This document shows, piece by piece, positions 1 to 7,455 of a stretch of DNA of 29,984 bases. The translations under genes and the position numbers were made by a program. The notes under the pieces are model-generated. The model saw only the letters and a program-made list of their open reading frames with translations. It had not been told where the DNA came from and ran no database searches. The stretch lies in the NCBI GenBank assembly GCA_031286725.1, contig JAITTR010000088.1, positions 1 to 29,984 on the forward strand, read 5' to 3'. The first letter of the stretch is position 1, and every line of letters starts with the position of its first letter. This stretch comes from Holosporales bacterium (lineage in GTDB: Bacteria; Pseudomonadota; Alphaproteobacteria; RUG11792).

Positions 1-100
1 GATTATATAGACGGCCAACTCCCCGCCTATATTCTTAGAATACCTGAGAGTTTAATAAAACGCAAAAACTTTTTTATCCTCTAAAATTTTATGCAAATTA
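1..100. repeat. Dispersed repeat C, copy 1
   Basis: About 100 bases that match two other stretches in this window (9490-9590 and 23598-23697). Shared blocks are the start (tatagacggccaac), the cgcctat...tta.gaatacc block, the caaaaactttttt block and the ctaaaattttatgc block. This copy diverges in the middle, where the other two share ttattgcttccatgaaata. It lies just downstream of the NTT carrier gene. The left edge may continue outside the window. Confidence 0.75.
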
Positions 101-144
101 GAAACAAGGTTAAACAAAAGGCGGCAAAGTTACGCAAGACTTAT

Positions 145-1524
145 TTAGCATACGACTTTTTTTTCGGCGATAGCTTTTTTATAGGTTTTGCCAAGGTATA
201 CCGCTATTATTGCTAATACGACAATCAATGGAAACCCAACTATTCCAATTAAAGTTAAATAGTATGCCATTCCGGTAGCTCCGCCGAAAGCGGTTTGTAA
301 TGGTTTCAACAACATGCAAAATAGCGAGCTTGCTCCTTTGGAAAGTCTCGATTCAAAAGCGTCTATCCACGCCTGAGCCTTATATCGAGCGGAAGTTGAC
401 GTTGGGATGTACAGTTGTTTTAAAGTTGGGTTGTTTAAGGCAAATTTTATGGCTTTGCCACCAGCCATTAATACAAATAAAAGAGTCAATGAATCAAATG
501 TTAAAAACAAAAAGAGAGAGAATCCCCAAAGTAGAGGCATAAAGAGAAGGGCAACTTTCAATCCCATAAATCTTGGGATATTAGTTACTCCAATAAATAA
601 AAGAGCTGTAGATATTATATTAAGGCTTGACGAATATAGGCCAAAATAGTCGCTGAGCTCTATACCGGAGAATACCTCGCTTGCTTTCAATTTAAAGCTG
701 AAATCAAAAGTCGTCAATAAAAATTCAATAATGAATCCGAATATAAAGATACAGCATAAATATTTTTGGGACAATATAAGTTTAATTCCGTCCGTAAAAT
801 TAGGCTTTTTATTTGATATTTCCTCTTTTTCCCTTTTTTTCTCTTCTCCGCTTTCGAAGCCAGCCAACAATTGGTCCGGGGTCGTTTTGAAGAAATGTTT
901 CACAAGAGGAATTACTGCCAACATTAGAATACCCAGGATAATCATCGAAAGTAAATCGGTTTCAAACCCAAATCTATTCGACAAACCGACTACAGGATAC
1001 GGGAGGAAAATACCTCCGCTTTGGCCTATTAAGAATATAAAAGGAATTCCTCGACGCGCGCTTTGAGGCGTTGCGCTATCGGTAACTATTCCCCAAAAGT
1101 GGGTAATTAAAAGCACACCCCAACTATCTCCCCAGAAGAACCAGGAATAAGCAATAATAGAGGTTCCTATAGGGGCGGAATATATTTTAGCTTCGCAGAT
1201 AAACACAAGCATAGCGAGGCCAAGAGTAATAATGCCATAGACTAGAGGAATCGTAGCAAACAACTTTTCTTTTGAATGTCTTCCGATTAAATAGGTGTAA
1301 AATCCAATTAGCGGTATTATTAATAAAACGGATACCATTTTAGCATAAGGAATATACGCGCCTCCAACAAGCCGTATAAACGCCGAATCTCTTAAAGATT
1401 GTACAATCCAGTAATTTCCAACAAGCATGAAAAGTATAAAACCCAACCTAATAAATTTTCGAAGTTCTTGTTCTTCGAATTCTCCAAAGCTAAACTTACA
1501 AAATTTTATTAACAGCTTGATCAT
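145..1524 (-). CDS. ADP/ATP translocase-family (NTT/Tlc) nucleotide carrier
   Basis: Predicted inner-membrane carrier of the NTT family, which in intracellular bacteria imports host ATP by exchange with ADP, or imports other nucleotides. The protein is about 459 residues with roughly 11-12 hydrophobic segments. After a cytoplasmic N-terminus, residues LRKFIRLGFILFMLVGNYW, then QSLRDSAFI and IPYAKMVS match the conserved first segments of the family. The ATG at 1524 is preferred over a TTG at 1554 because AGGGA lies 7 bases upstream of it. The gene stands alone, transcribed toward the left edge, with a repeat copy beyond its stop. The family is well supported. Which substrate this member carries cannot be read from sequence, since NTT-like proteins of this type include members that are not ATP/ADP exchangers. 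Confidence 0.85.
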   Translation of the reverse strand: MIKLLIKFCKFSFGEFEEQELRKFIRLGFILFMLVGNYWIVQSLRDSAFIRLVGGAYIPYAKMVSVLLIIPLIGFYTYLIGRHSKEKLFATIPLVYGIITLGLAMLVFICEAKIYSAPIGTSIIAYSWFFWGDSWGVLLITHFWGIVTDSATPQSARRGIPFIFLIGQSGGIFLPYPVVGLSNRFGFETDLLSMIILGILMLAVIPLVKHFFKTTPDQLLAGFESGEEKKREKEEISNKKPNFTDGIKLILSQKYLCCIFIFGFIIEFLLTTFDFSFKLKASEVFSGIELSDYFGLYSSSLNIISTALLFIGVTNIPRFMGLKVALLFMPLLWGFSLFLFLTFDSLTLLFVLMAGGKAIKFALNNPTLKQLYIPTSTSARYKAQAWIDAFESRLSKGASSLFCMLLKPLQTAFGGATGMAYYLTLIGIVGFPLIVVLAIIAVYLGKTYKKAIAEKKVVC

Positions 1525-1752
1525 GTTAGCTTCCCTGAATGGCAAATTGACCAATTAAGCAAATAGAATAACGTATAAATATAGATTTTTCAATAACTTT
1601 TGCCTCCCGCCGAAGTTTTTCAATTATATACCTCATAAGACCTGAGACAGCTCGGGATAGGCGAGTCGCCTTCATAAATATTCCAAAGCTTTCTTGCTAA
1701 CTTTGCGAGACTTTAGTACGATTGCGCTAAAGAAAATAAAACGGGTTGGAAG

Positions 1753-2694
1753 TTGCGAAAGTATAAGTTTATAGACTTATTTTGCGGGATAGGAGGATTT
1801 CGAGTGGCTTTAGAGAGACGTGGTTTCGAATGCGTATTTTCAAGCGATATAGATCCATATGCTCAAGAAGCCTATATGAAAAATTTCGGGGAAAAACCGG
1901 AAGGAGATATAACCGAAATTTCAAATAACAGGATACCGAAACACGATATTTTATGTGCTGGATTTCCTTGTCAGGCATTCAGTATTTCCGGCAAAATGGG
2001 CGGTATCTCAGATTCGAGAGGCCGTTTGTTTTACGAAGTTATAAGAGTTGCGGAATACCGAAAGCCTTACGTTTTACTTTTGGAAAACGTCGGGAATATT
2101 TTGTCAATTGATGGCGGAAATGTCGCAAGCATAATAGAAAAGAAATTAGATCTGATAGGATACGATTTGCATAAGCATGTTTTAAATTCCTCTTTTTTTG
2201 GGGTGCCGCAGGCTAGAAAGAGAGTGTATTTTGTAGCCATAAGAAAGGATCTTAAGGACGAAATAAAATACGAAAGGCCGAAAGAAACCTTTCAAGAAAT
2301 ATTTTTGGAAGACGTTTTGGAGACTAACGTGGACAAAAGCCTTTTTTTAGATCGTCTTGACGTCAAGATGACGAAGGACGAAAGACAAGTCAAAAACGAG
2401 CTTAAGCCAATTAGAATAGGAATCGTAAACAAAGGAGGACAAGGAGAGAGAATTTATAGTCCTAAAGGCCATGCGATAACTCTTTCCGCATATGGCGGCG
2501 GAGCGGGGGCTAAAACAGGACTTTATCTTACCAAAGAAGGCATTCGTAGACTCTCTATAGCCGAATGCAAAAGAGCTATGAGTTTCCCAGAAGAACATTA
2601 TGTAATCGAAGGTTCTCAAGGATATAAACAGTTAGGTAACGCCGTCGCTCCCGATATAATTGCTCGCGTGTTGAACGGTATAGTCGGGATGTAA
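1753..2694 (+). CDS. DNA (cytosine-C5) methyltransferase
   Basis: Modifies cytosine at carbon 5 in a specific DNA site using S-adenosylmethionine. The conserved motifs appear in order: motif I DLFCGIGGFR near residue 8, motif IV GFPCQAFSISGK near residue 70 with the catalytic Cys, motif VI LLLENV near 115, motif VIII QARKRVYFVAIR near 155, and motifs IX/X ending in QGYKQLGNAVAP near the C-terminus. The stretch between VIII and IX (about 190-270, including KGGQGERIYSP and SAYGGG) is the target-recognition region; I cannot name its site. The start is TTG at 1753 with no better upstream ATG. It is 5 bases ahead of a Vsr nickase gene, as in dcm-vsr. No restriction endonuclease gene is beside it, so it is orphan or a remnant of a restriction-modification system. 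Confidence 0.93.
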   Translation: MRKYKFIDLFCGIGGFRVALERRGFECVFSSDIDPYAQEAYMKNFGEKPEGDITEISNNRIPKHDILCAGFPCQAFSISGKMGGISDSRGRLFYEVIRVAEYRKPYVLLLENVGNILSIDGGNVASIIEKKLDLIGYDLHKHVLNSSFFGVPQARKRVYFVAIRKDLKDEIKYERPKETFQEIFLEDVLETNVDKSLFLDRLDVKMTKDERQVKNELKPIRIGIVNKGGQGERIYSPKGHAITLSAYGGGAGAKTGLYLTKEGIRRLSIAECKRAMSFPEEHYVIEGSQGYKQLGNAVAPDIIARVLNGIVGM

Positions 2695-2699
2695 TTGAT

Positions 2700-3125
2700 A
2701 TGAACGATATTTTTGATAAGAAAACACGATCTTCTATTATGAAAAGCGTCAAATCGTCAAAAAACAAGTCCACGGAATTAAGACTAATATCTATTTTTAA
2801 TGAACTCCAAATTAAAGGATGGAGAAGAAATTATAAGATAAAAGGCAAGCCTGACTTTGTTTTTCAGAAAGCTAGAATAGCAGTGTTTGCAGACGGATGT
2901 TTTTGGCATGGACATAATTGCCGAAATACAACGCCCAAAGATAATGACAATTATTGGAGCGCTAAGATAAGCCGGAATAAAAAACGAGACCAGGATATTA
3001 CGAAATATCTCGAGCAAAAAGGATGGAAAATAATTAGGATTTGGGAATGCGAATTGCAAAATAAAAACAAGACGAACATAGAGTTAAGGCTCAAGCCAAT
3101 TGTAGAACAGTCCGTATATAAATAG
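2700..3125 (+). CDS. vsr: Vsr-type very short patch repair endonuclease
   Basis: Nicks DNA 5' of the T in T:G mismatches that arise when 5-methylcytosine deaminates, so that the strand can be resynthesised. At 141 residues it has the normal family length. Visible motifs are RSSIMKSVKSSKNKSTE at the N-terminus, KGKPDFVF with the metal-binding Asp, FADGCFWHGHNC with the catalytic and structural His/Cys residues, WSAKISRNKKRD, and the C-terminal GWKIIRIWECEL. It begins 5 bases after the methyltransferase stop, so the two are co-transcribed. Its job would be to protect the sites methylated by that enzyme from C-to-T mutation. In E. coli, Vsr works with MutL, which is also encoded in this window. 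Confidence 0.93.
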   Translation: MNDIFDKKTRSSIMKSVKSSKNKSTELRLISIFNELQIKGWRRNYKIKGKPDFVFQKARIAVFADGCFWHGHNCRNTTPKDNDNYWSAKISRNKKRDQDITKYLEQKGWKIIRIWECELQNKNKTNIELRLKPIVEQSVYK

Positions 3126-3246
3126 ATTCTCTTTTCCCGTTTTTATATCAATAGCGGTAGGTCTTCTCCTCGGTAATTTAAAGGTCTAAAAAATGGGGGA
3201 CTGTCCGTAATATATATAACTCCATTTTTCTTGCGAAATTAATGCT

Positions 3247-3345
3247 CTCTTTCCTATTTTCATGAACTAACAAACGCAATTTATGAAAATACAATGCTAC
3301 TGTATTTTTACTGATATTATATATTTTGGAAAAGTTAGAAAATGA
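3247..3345 (-). pseudogene. IS1595-like transposase N-terminal remnant
   Basis: About 33 codons read as NFSKIYNISKNTVALYF followed by HKLRLL. This resembles the N-terminal helix-turn-helix of IS1595 (IS1016-group) transposases, in which a segment of the form VNKTTAxYYFHRLR is usual. Coding similarity ends on both sides within an open frame, and no catalytic part follows. It is an old fragment, not a working element. The assignment rests on a short motif only. Confidence 0.35.
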
Positions 3346-3461
3346 AAAAAGAGGAGGCGTGGAAGATTCAAGTTTTGCGCTAGATGGAGATTTAATCCGA
3401 CAAATGATAAAAAAGGAGAACAAAATGGACGAAGCTCTCATTGAAAGCTCCCAGAAGAAGC

Positions 3462-3835
3462 CAATTTTCAGAACATAATATAGATATTTTAACCGACAGA
3501 GGTAGAAATATTGTGGGAGGATGGAAAGCCACGCATTTCAGGTATACCTTACTATTGAAGAAATAGAACATACGAAGACAAAAACGCCTTATCCCCCAAT
3601 TAACAGAATTGTTGAGAGGGTTCACAAAACTATGAAACAAGAATTCTATGCTGTATCTTTCAAGAAAAATATTTACGAAAGTGTTGAAGAGCTTCACAGA
3701 GATGTTGATGAATGGTTAAAATACTATAACAATGAACCTCCTCACAGTGGAAAATATTGTTATGGAAAAATGCCAAAGCAAACTTTCATAGATTTAAAAC
3801 ATATAGCTTTTGAAAAGAGTAAAAAATTTGTATAA
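3462..3835 (+). pseudogene. IS481-family transposase, C-terminal remnant with frameshift
   Basis: C-terminal part of a DDE transposase. The open piece (from 3521) reads MESHAFQVYLTIEEIEHTKT, then NRIVERVHKTMKQEFY and DEWLKYYNNEPPHSGK, a match to the end of the IS481-type rve domain, including the region carrying the last catalytic Glu (IVER). Upstream in another frame, SEHNIDILTDRG (3462-3503) matches the segment holding the second catalytic Asp. Adding one base near 3504-3506 joins the two frames as TDRG.KYCGRMESHAFQ. The N-terminal two-thirds is absent, so the element is dead. It abuts the truncated last gene of the small minus-strand operon, suggesting it inserted there. Confidence 0.8.
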
Positions 3836-3838
3836 AAA

Positions 3839-3917
3839 TACATCTGACAGTTATATCTCTTATGACAACCAAATGCGTTAGCTTCTCTATCTCTTGTTTC
3901 CACTTCTTCTTACCCAT
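3839..3917 (-). pseudogene. Small gene start truncated at the IS481 remnant
   Basis: An ATG at 3917 overlaps the stop region of the upstream small membrane-protein gene and opens MGKKKWKQEIEKLTHLVVIR before the reading frame runs antisense into the transposase remnant. The charged, helix-like start and the overlap with its neighbour suggest the fifth gene of the minus-strand small-gene operon, cut off by the insertion sequence. Function unknown. Confidence 0.35.
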
Positions 3918-4069
3918 TATATTCCCCAGGCCTTACGCCTATCCATAGCAGTCCTACGAATATTATAACTACCAATGTAACAGTCATTCTGTTTAGGTTC
4001 TTATGCGCTATAGCAAGATCTTGTTTTTAGATATATTATTTCTTGCTCTAGCTTTCTTATTTTATTCAT
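3910..4069 (-). pseudogene. Small single-pass membrane protein, frame broken at an A5 tract
   Basis: ATG at 4069 with TAAGGGA 10 bases upstream. The frame reads MNKIRKLEQEIIYLK and then stops soon after. Adding one A to the five-A run at about 4023-4027 would continue it as QDLAIAHKNLNRM, then VTLVVIIFVGLLWIGV (a clear membrane span) and the tail RPGEYNG, stop at 3910. The restored protein would be about 53 residues: a charged helix, one membrane segment, a short tail. It overlaps the next small gene. No family recognised. Confidence 0.5.
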
Positions 4070-4097
4070 TATAAATGTCCCTTACTGATGCCTTTTA

Positions 4098-4354
4098 CTA
4101 TTCCCTGTTTATTGCTTCCATCTCTTCTTTATTTTCCATTACTTGTCCCCTTTCGTCTATTGGCCTTCCCCATTTATCTACTTTTACTTTTGCCGGTAGA
4201 CCCAGCTCTTTCCTCAGTTTCGCCACTTCTAATTCCGCTTTTTCTTTTTCCGCTTCATTTTTGTCAGCTTGATGGTTTCTACTTGTTGTACCGCGCTACA
4301 TCCTGTTAGCCCCAATACTATTCCTATACTTACAATTACTTTATTCAGCATCAT
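4098..4354 (-). pseudogene. Small lipoprotein with coiled-coil tail, frame broken at an A5 tract
   Basis: Start ATG at 4354, overlapping the end of the upstream lipoprotein gene by 14 bases. The N-terminus MMLNKVIVSIGIVLGLTGC is a lipoprotein signal with lipobox LTGC. The frame closes after about 40 codons. One extra A in the run at about 4259-4263 would give NEAEKEKAELEVAKLRKEL, a charged helical stretch, then GLPAKVKVDKWGRP and a stop at 4098. The restored protein is about 85 residues. No family recognised. The broken frame may be real inactivation, slippage, or an assembly error. Confidence 0.5.
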
Positions 4355-4532
4355 CGTCTAATACTCCATTTGGTTCTATTCCTTGCATCTTCGCGATCGT
4401 TTCTTCCGGCGTTTGCGAACTACATCCACTTAGCATACTTACCAGCCACGCTACCGCCCCTAGGCATGCCATTGTTTTTACTGTCATTAACATTATTCCT
4501 ACTCTATATAATACGTTCTCTTTACTCGTCAT
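4341..4532 (-). CDS. Small predicted lipoprotein
   Basis: About 63 residues from an ATG at 4532 that overlaps the upstream gene's stop as ATGA, an arrangement typical of translational coupling. A hydrophobic stretch MACLGAVAWLVSMLSGC ends in a lipobox-like LSGC, giving a predicted acylated Cys followed by a short acidic tail (SSQTPEETIAKMQGIEPNG, then LDDDAE). Internal ATGs near residues 13-19 are other possible starts and would give a shorter signal. Its 3' end overlaps the start of the next lipoprotein gene. Function unknown; the row of tiny overlapping membrane and lipoprotein genes recalls phage or plasmid lysis/entry gene clusters, but no similarity is recognised. Confidence 0.5.
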   Translation of the reverse strand: MTSKENVLYRVGIMLMTVKTMACLGAVAWLVSMLSGCSSQTPEETIAKMQGIEPNGVLDDDAE

Positions 4533-4705
4533 CCCAGTGCCCATCCTTCCTTGTACCCTATTTCATACGCCTCTTGATCTAGACACTGGAGTAACTGCAG
4601 CAATCCTCTGTCGTAATGCTTCCTATCGTATGCGTCGTATTTCCCCTCTATTATTAATTCCAAATACCTAAACGCTCCGTTGTCTCGCTCTCCTAGCTCT
4701 ATCAT
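4529..4705 (-). CDS. Small hypothetical protein, first gene of a minus-strand small-gene operon
   Basis: 58 residues from the ATG at 4705, chosen over a TTG at 4729 because GGAGGAAA sits just upstream. The protein starts MIELGERDNGAFRYLELI, is charged with no signal or membrane segment, and ends EIGYKEGWALG. Its stop overlaps the ATG of the next gene. A promoter-like pair lies at 4739-4767. No family recognised. Confidence 0.5.
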   Translation of the reverse strand: MIELGERDNGAFRYLELIIEGKYDAYDRKHYDRGLLQLLQCLDQEAYEIGYKEGWALG

Positions 4706-4738
4706 TTCTTTCCTCCATCCTTTCTTCAATAAATATCA

Positions 4739-4767
4739 ATAAGACATACCAATAATTTTTCCGTCAA
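4739..4767 (-). promoter_or_regulatory. Candidate promoter for the small-gene operon
   Basis: On the minus strand TTGACG, a 17-base spacer and TCTTAT lie about 35-60 bases before the ATG at 4705. The -35 box is near consensus and the -10 box matches 4 of 6 positions. Confidence 0.35.
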
Positions 4768-4968
4768 AATTTTATACATTATACTACTCATTAGCGGAAT
4801 TGTATACAGGATCTTTTGGTATGAATCCATATTGTCAAAAAGGGCAAGAGAAGCAAATGTCATCAATCTTTGTGTTCCCTATATATTATTTCGAATAAAT
4901 CCATAGATAGTTTAGAACGAGCAGGAAGGGGCGGGAAGTAGAAGGAATTGTTATTTTTAAAGAAGTTA

Positions 4969-7209
4969 TTAAACAAGGATTTCTCGTTTCCCAGTATGAT
5001 TGGGAGCGGATATGGCACCTTTTGCTTCCATTTCTTCAATGATTCTCGCGGCTCTGTTATACCCTATTTGAAGTTTTCTTTGTATGTAACTGATGGATAC
5101 TTTTCTGTCGCTTATTATTATTTCAAGGGCTTTTTTATACATATCGTCAGATTCAAAATCCGAATTCCCCCCGGATTCGGAATCTAAAGATTGCTCGCTA
5201 ATAACGTCTACGTAATCCGGCTCTTTTTGGCCTTTTATATACGAAACGACTCTTTCGACTTCTATATCCTTAACAAACGGACCGTGAACCCGTAATATCC
5301 TTCCGGCTCCGGACATATAAAGCATATCTCCTTGCCCTAAGAGTTGTTCCGCGCCTTGCTCTCCAAGAATTGTTCTGCTGTCAATTTTGGAAGTTACTTG
5401 AAAGGCGATTCTAGTTGGAAAGTTCGCTTTTATTGTTCCGGTTATAACGTCTACGGAAGGCCTTTGGGTCGCCATAATTAAATGTATGCCTGCGGCTCTC
5501 GCCATTTGAGCTAATCTTTGAATTGCCGTTTCAACATCCTTTCCAGCGACAAGCATTAAATCGGCCATCTCGTCGACTATGACGACTATATATGGCATAG
5601 GCTCGAAATCTAACTGCTGAGTTTCGAAAATAGGACGGCCTGTTTCTTGATCGAAACCAGTTTGTACTTTTCTGACTAAGAGGTCGCCGTTTTCTTTAGA
5701 TTCTTTTATTTTTTTATTGAATCCGTCGACATTTCTTACTCCTAACTTGGACATTTGCCTATATCTATTTTCCATTTCGACAACTGCCCATTTTAATGCG
5801 AAAACGGCTTTTTTAGGATCCGTAACGACCGGAGTCAAAAGATGCGGAATTTCGTCGTATACTGATAATTCCAACATTTTAGGATCTATCATAATTAATT
5901 TGCAATCGCTTGGAGAAAACTTAAACAGTATTGATAAGATCATGTCGTTTATGGATACGGATTTTCCTGAGCCAGTCGTCCCGGCGACGAGCAGATGAGG
6001 CATTTTGGAAAGATCCGCCATCACGGGATTTCCGCTTATATCCTTTCCAAGAATGAGGGGTATTCCTATCGAAAAATTTTTAAACGTTTCAGAGGATAAC
6101 AGCTCCCTTAAATAAACGGTATGACGACGCTTGTTTGGAAGCTCTATTCCTATCGCGTTTTGGCCTGGGATTATTGAGATTCTAGCGGAAATAGCGCTCA
6201 TAGATCTCGCAATATCGTCGCTTAAGCTAATGACTCTGGAGGTTTTTATGCCAGGAGCTGGCCTAAATTCGAACATAGTCACTACCGGCCCTTGCCTTAC
6301 GTTTAATATTTCTCCTTTCACTCCAAATTCTTCTAAAACGCTGCAAAGTTCGGTTGATAAAGCCTCTATTTTCCTTTCGTCTTGATAAGATTCTTTTTGA
6401 TTAAATTTATCTAATAATTCAACGCTTGGAAGCGTGTAGGCTCCTCCTCCAACAACAAGACCAGTCATATCTTCAATATCTTCTTCTTGAGAGAAAGTTT
6501 CTGTTGGTATTGGTTGTTTGTTTTCTTTATTTTCTGCTATATTGGGAATGCCTTCCCAGATAGGGGGAATGTTTTCTTTTTGTTTTCTTTTTAAGGTATT
6601 AGAAACAATTTTATTTATTCCCGATAATATTTTCGAAGTGTGTTCTTTAGCCGAATAGAAACTAATAAAATAAGCTTTTTTCGCTATTAATAGCCAAATA
6701 ACGCTCAAAAGAATAAAAATATATTTACATAAACTTGATTTGTTTAGCCCGTTAACAAATATCATTTTCGATATAGAATAGCCAAAAAAACCGCCAGCAA
6801 AATAGTCTATATTTAATTTGTTTATAATATTTATTCCAAAACGATTTGAGGAAAATACGTTTAATACGACGCAGCCAATAATTGTAAAACAAATAAGCGT
6901 TAGATACTTGTGTTTTATATAGTGTATTTTTCCTGAGACGATATTCCAACCCCAAATAAACAATAAAATACTTAAAAAGTAACTTATTAATCCAAAAAAT
7001 TGAACAAACAAATCAGAAATATACGCTCCGTATATACCAAATATATTTTTAATATCCGAATCTGAAGCGACAAAAATTCCGGGATCCGCCAAATTATGCG
7101 AAATTAAGGAAATAATTAAGAATATAGAAAATAACGATAATATTATCCCGAACAAAAATCCTTTTAGACTTCTTCTCGTATTCTCTTTTATATGTTCTAT
7201 TTTTTTCAT
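4969..7209 (-). CDS. ftsK: DNA translocase FtsK
   Basis: Septum-anchored, ATP-driven DNA pump that clears chromosomal DNA from the closing division site and promotes dimer resolution. 746 residues in three parts: an N-terminal membrane domain (about residues 1-180, four predicted spans), a linker rich in polar residues, and the motor. The motor carries Walker A GTTGSGKSVS near residue 410, Walker B VVIVDEMADLML near 543, the ATQRPSVDVITG segment, and SRTILGEQGAEQLLGQGDML. The last 65 residues are the gamma winged-helix domain (SYIQRKLQIGYNRAARIIEE) that reads KOPS-like sites. The protein is slightly shorter than many FtsK proteins because the linker is short. It is divergent from ftsZ. Confidence 0.97.
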   Translation of the reverse strand: MKKIEHIKENTRRSLKGFLFGIILSLFSIFLIISLISHNLADPGIFVASDSDIKNIFGIYGAYISDLFVQFFGLISYFLSILLFIWGWNIVSGKIHYIKHKYLTLICFTIIGCVVLNVFSSNRFGINIINKLNIDYFAGGFFGYSISKMIFVNGLNKSSLCKYIFILLSVIWLLIAKKAYFISFYSAKEHTSKILSGINKIVSNTLKRKQKENIPPIWEGIPNIAENKENKQPIPTETFSQEEDIEDMTGLVVGGGAYTLPSVELLDKFNQKESYQDERKIEALSTELCSVLEEFGVKGEILNVRQGPVVTMFEFRPAPGIKTSRVISLSDDIARSMSAISARISIIPGQNAIGIELPNKRRHTVYLRELLSSETFKNFSIGIPLILGKDISGNPVMADLSKMPHLLVAGTTGSGKSVSINDMILSILFKFSPSDCKLIMIDPKMLELSVYDEIPHLLTPVVTDPKKAVFALKWAVVEMENRYRQMSKLGVRNVDGFNKKIKESKENGDLLVRKVQTGFDQETGRPIFETQQLDFEPMPYIVVIVDEMADLMLVAGKDVETAIQRLAQMARAAGIHLIMATQRPSVDVITGTIKANFPTRIAFQVTSKIDSRTILGEQGAEQLLGQGDMLYMSGAGRILRVHGPFVKDIEVERVVSYIKGQKEPDYVDVISEQSLDSESGGNSDFESDDMYKKALEIIISDRKVSISYIQRKLQIGYNRAARIIEEMEAKGAISAPNHTGKREILV

Positions 7210-7388
7210 TCTAAAAAATATTTGTTATTTTCTATAAATAATAGCAAAAAAATAATCGCTATTAAATACGCATCGTTAGCGTATAAAAATTTGATCATTT
7301 TGCTTTTGATGATGGCATATAAACGGCAACCTGGGAATAACATCTGCTCAAGAGTAAGAGCTCTTCTTTGAGTTATGGAAAATTAATT

Positions 7389-7416
7389 TTGAAATCCATA
7401 TAATAGACAGTATACT
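7389..7416 (+). promoter_or_regulatory. Candidate ftsZ promoter
   Basis: TTGAAA at 7389-7394, a 16-base spacer, and TATACT at 7411-7416, 40 bases before the ftsZ start, in the divergent ftsK-ftsZ interval. The start codon is close to a GGA-rich site (tttggacgg). Confidence 0.45.
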
Positions 7417-7455
7417 ATATGCTATTGTTATATTGTTAGCTCGGGATTTGGACGG

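Noticed and set aside
1620..1690. tRNA-like GC-rich stretch before the methyltransferase
   Set aside because: Only a short GGCGA/TCGCC palindrome; no cloverleaf or T-loop.
4075..4309. Plus-strand frames across the small-gene operon
   Set aside because: They are antisense to the restored lipoprotein frames, which have starts, ribosome-binding sites and lipoboxes.
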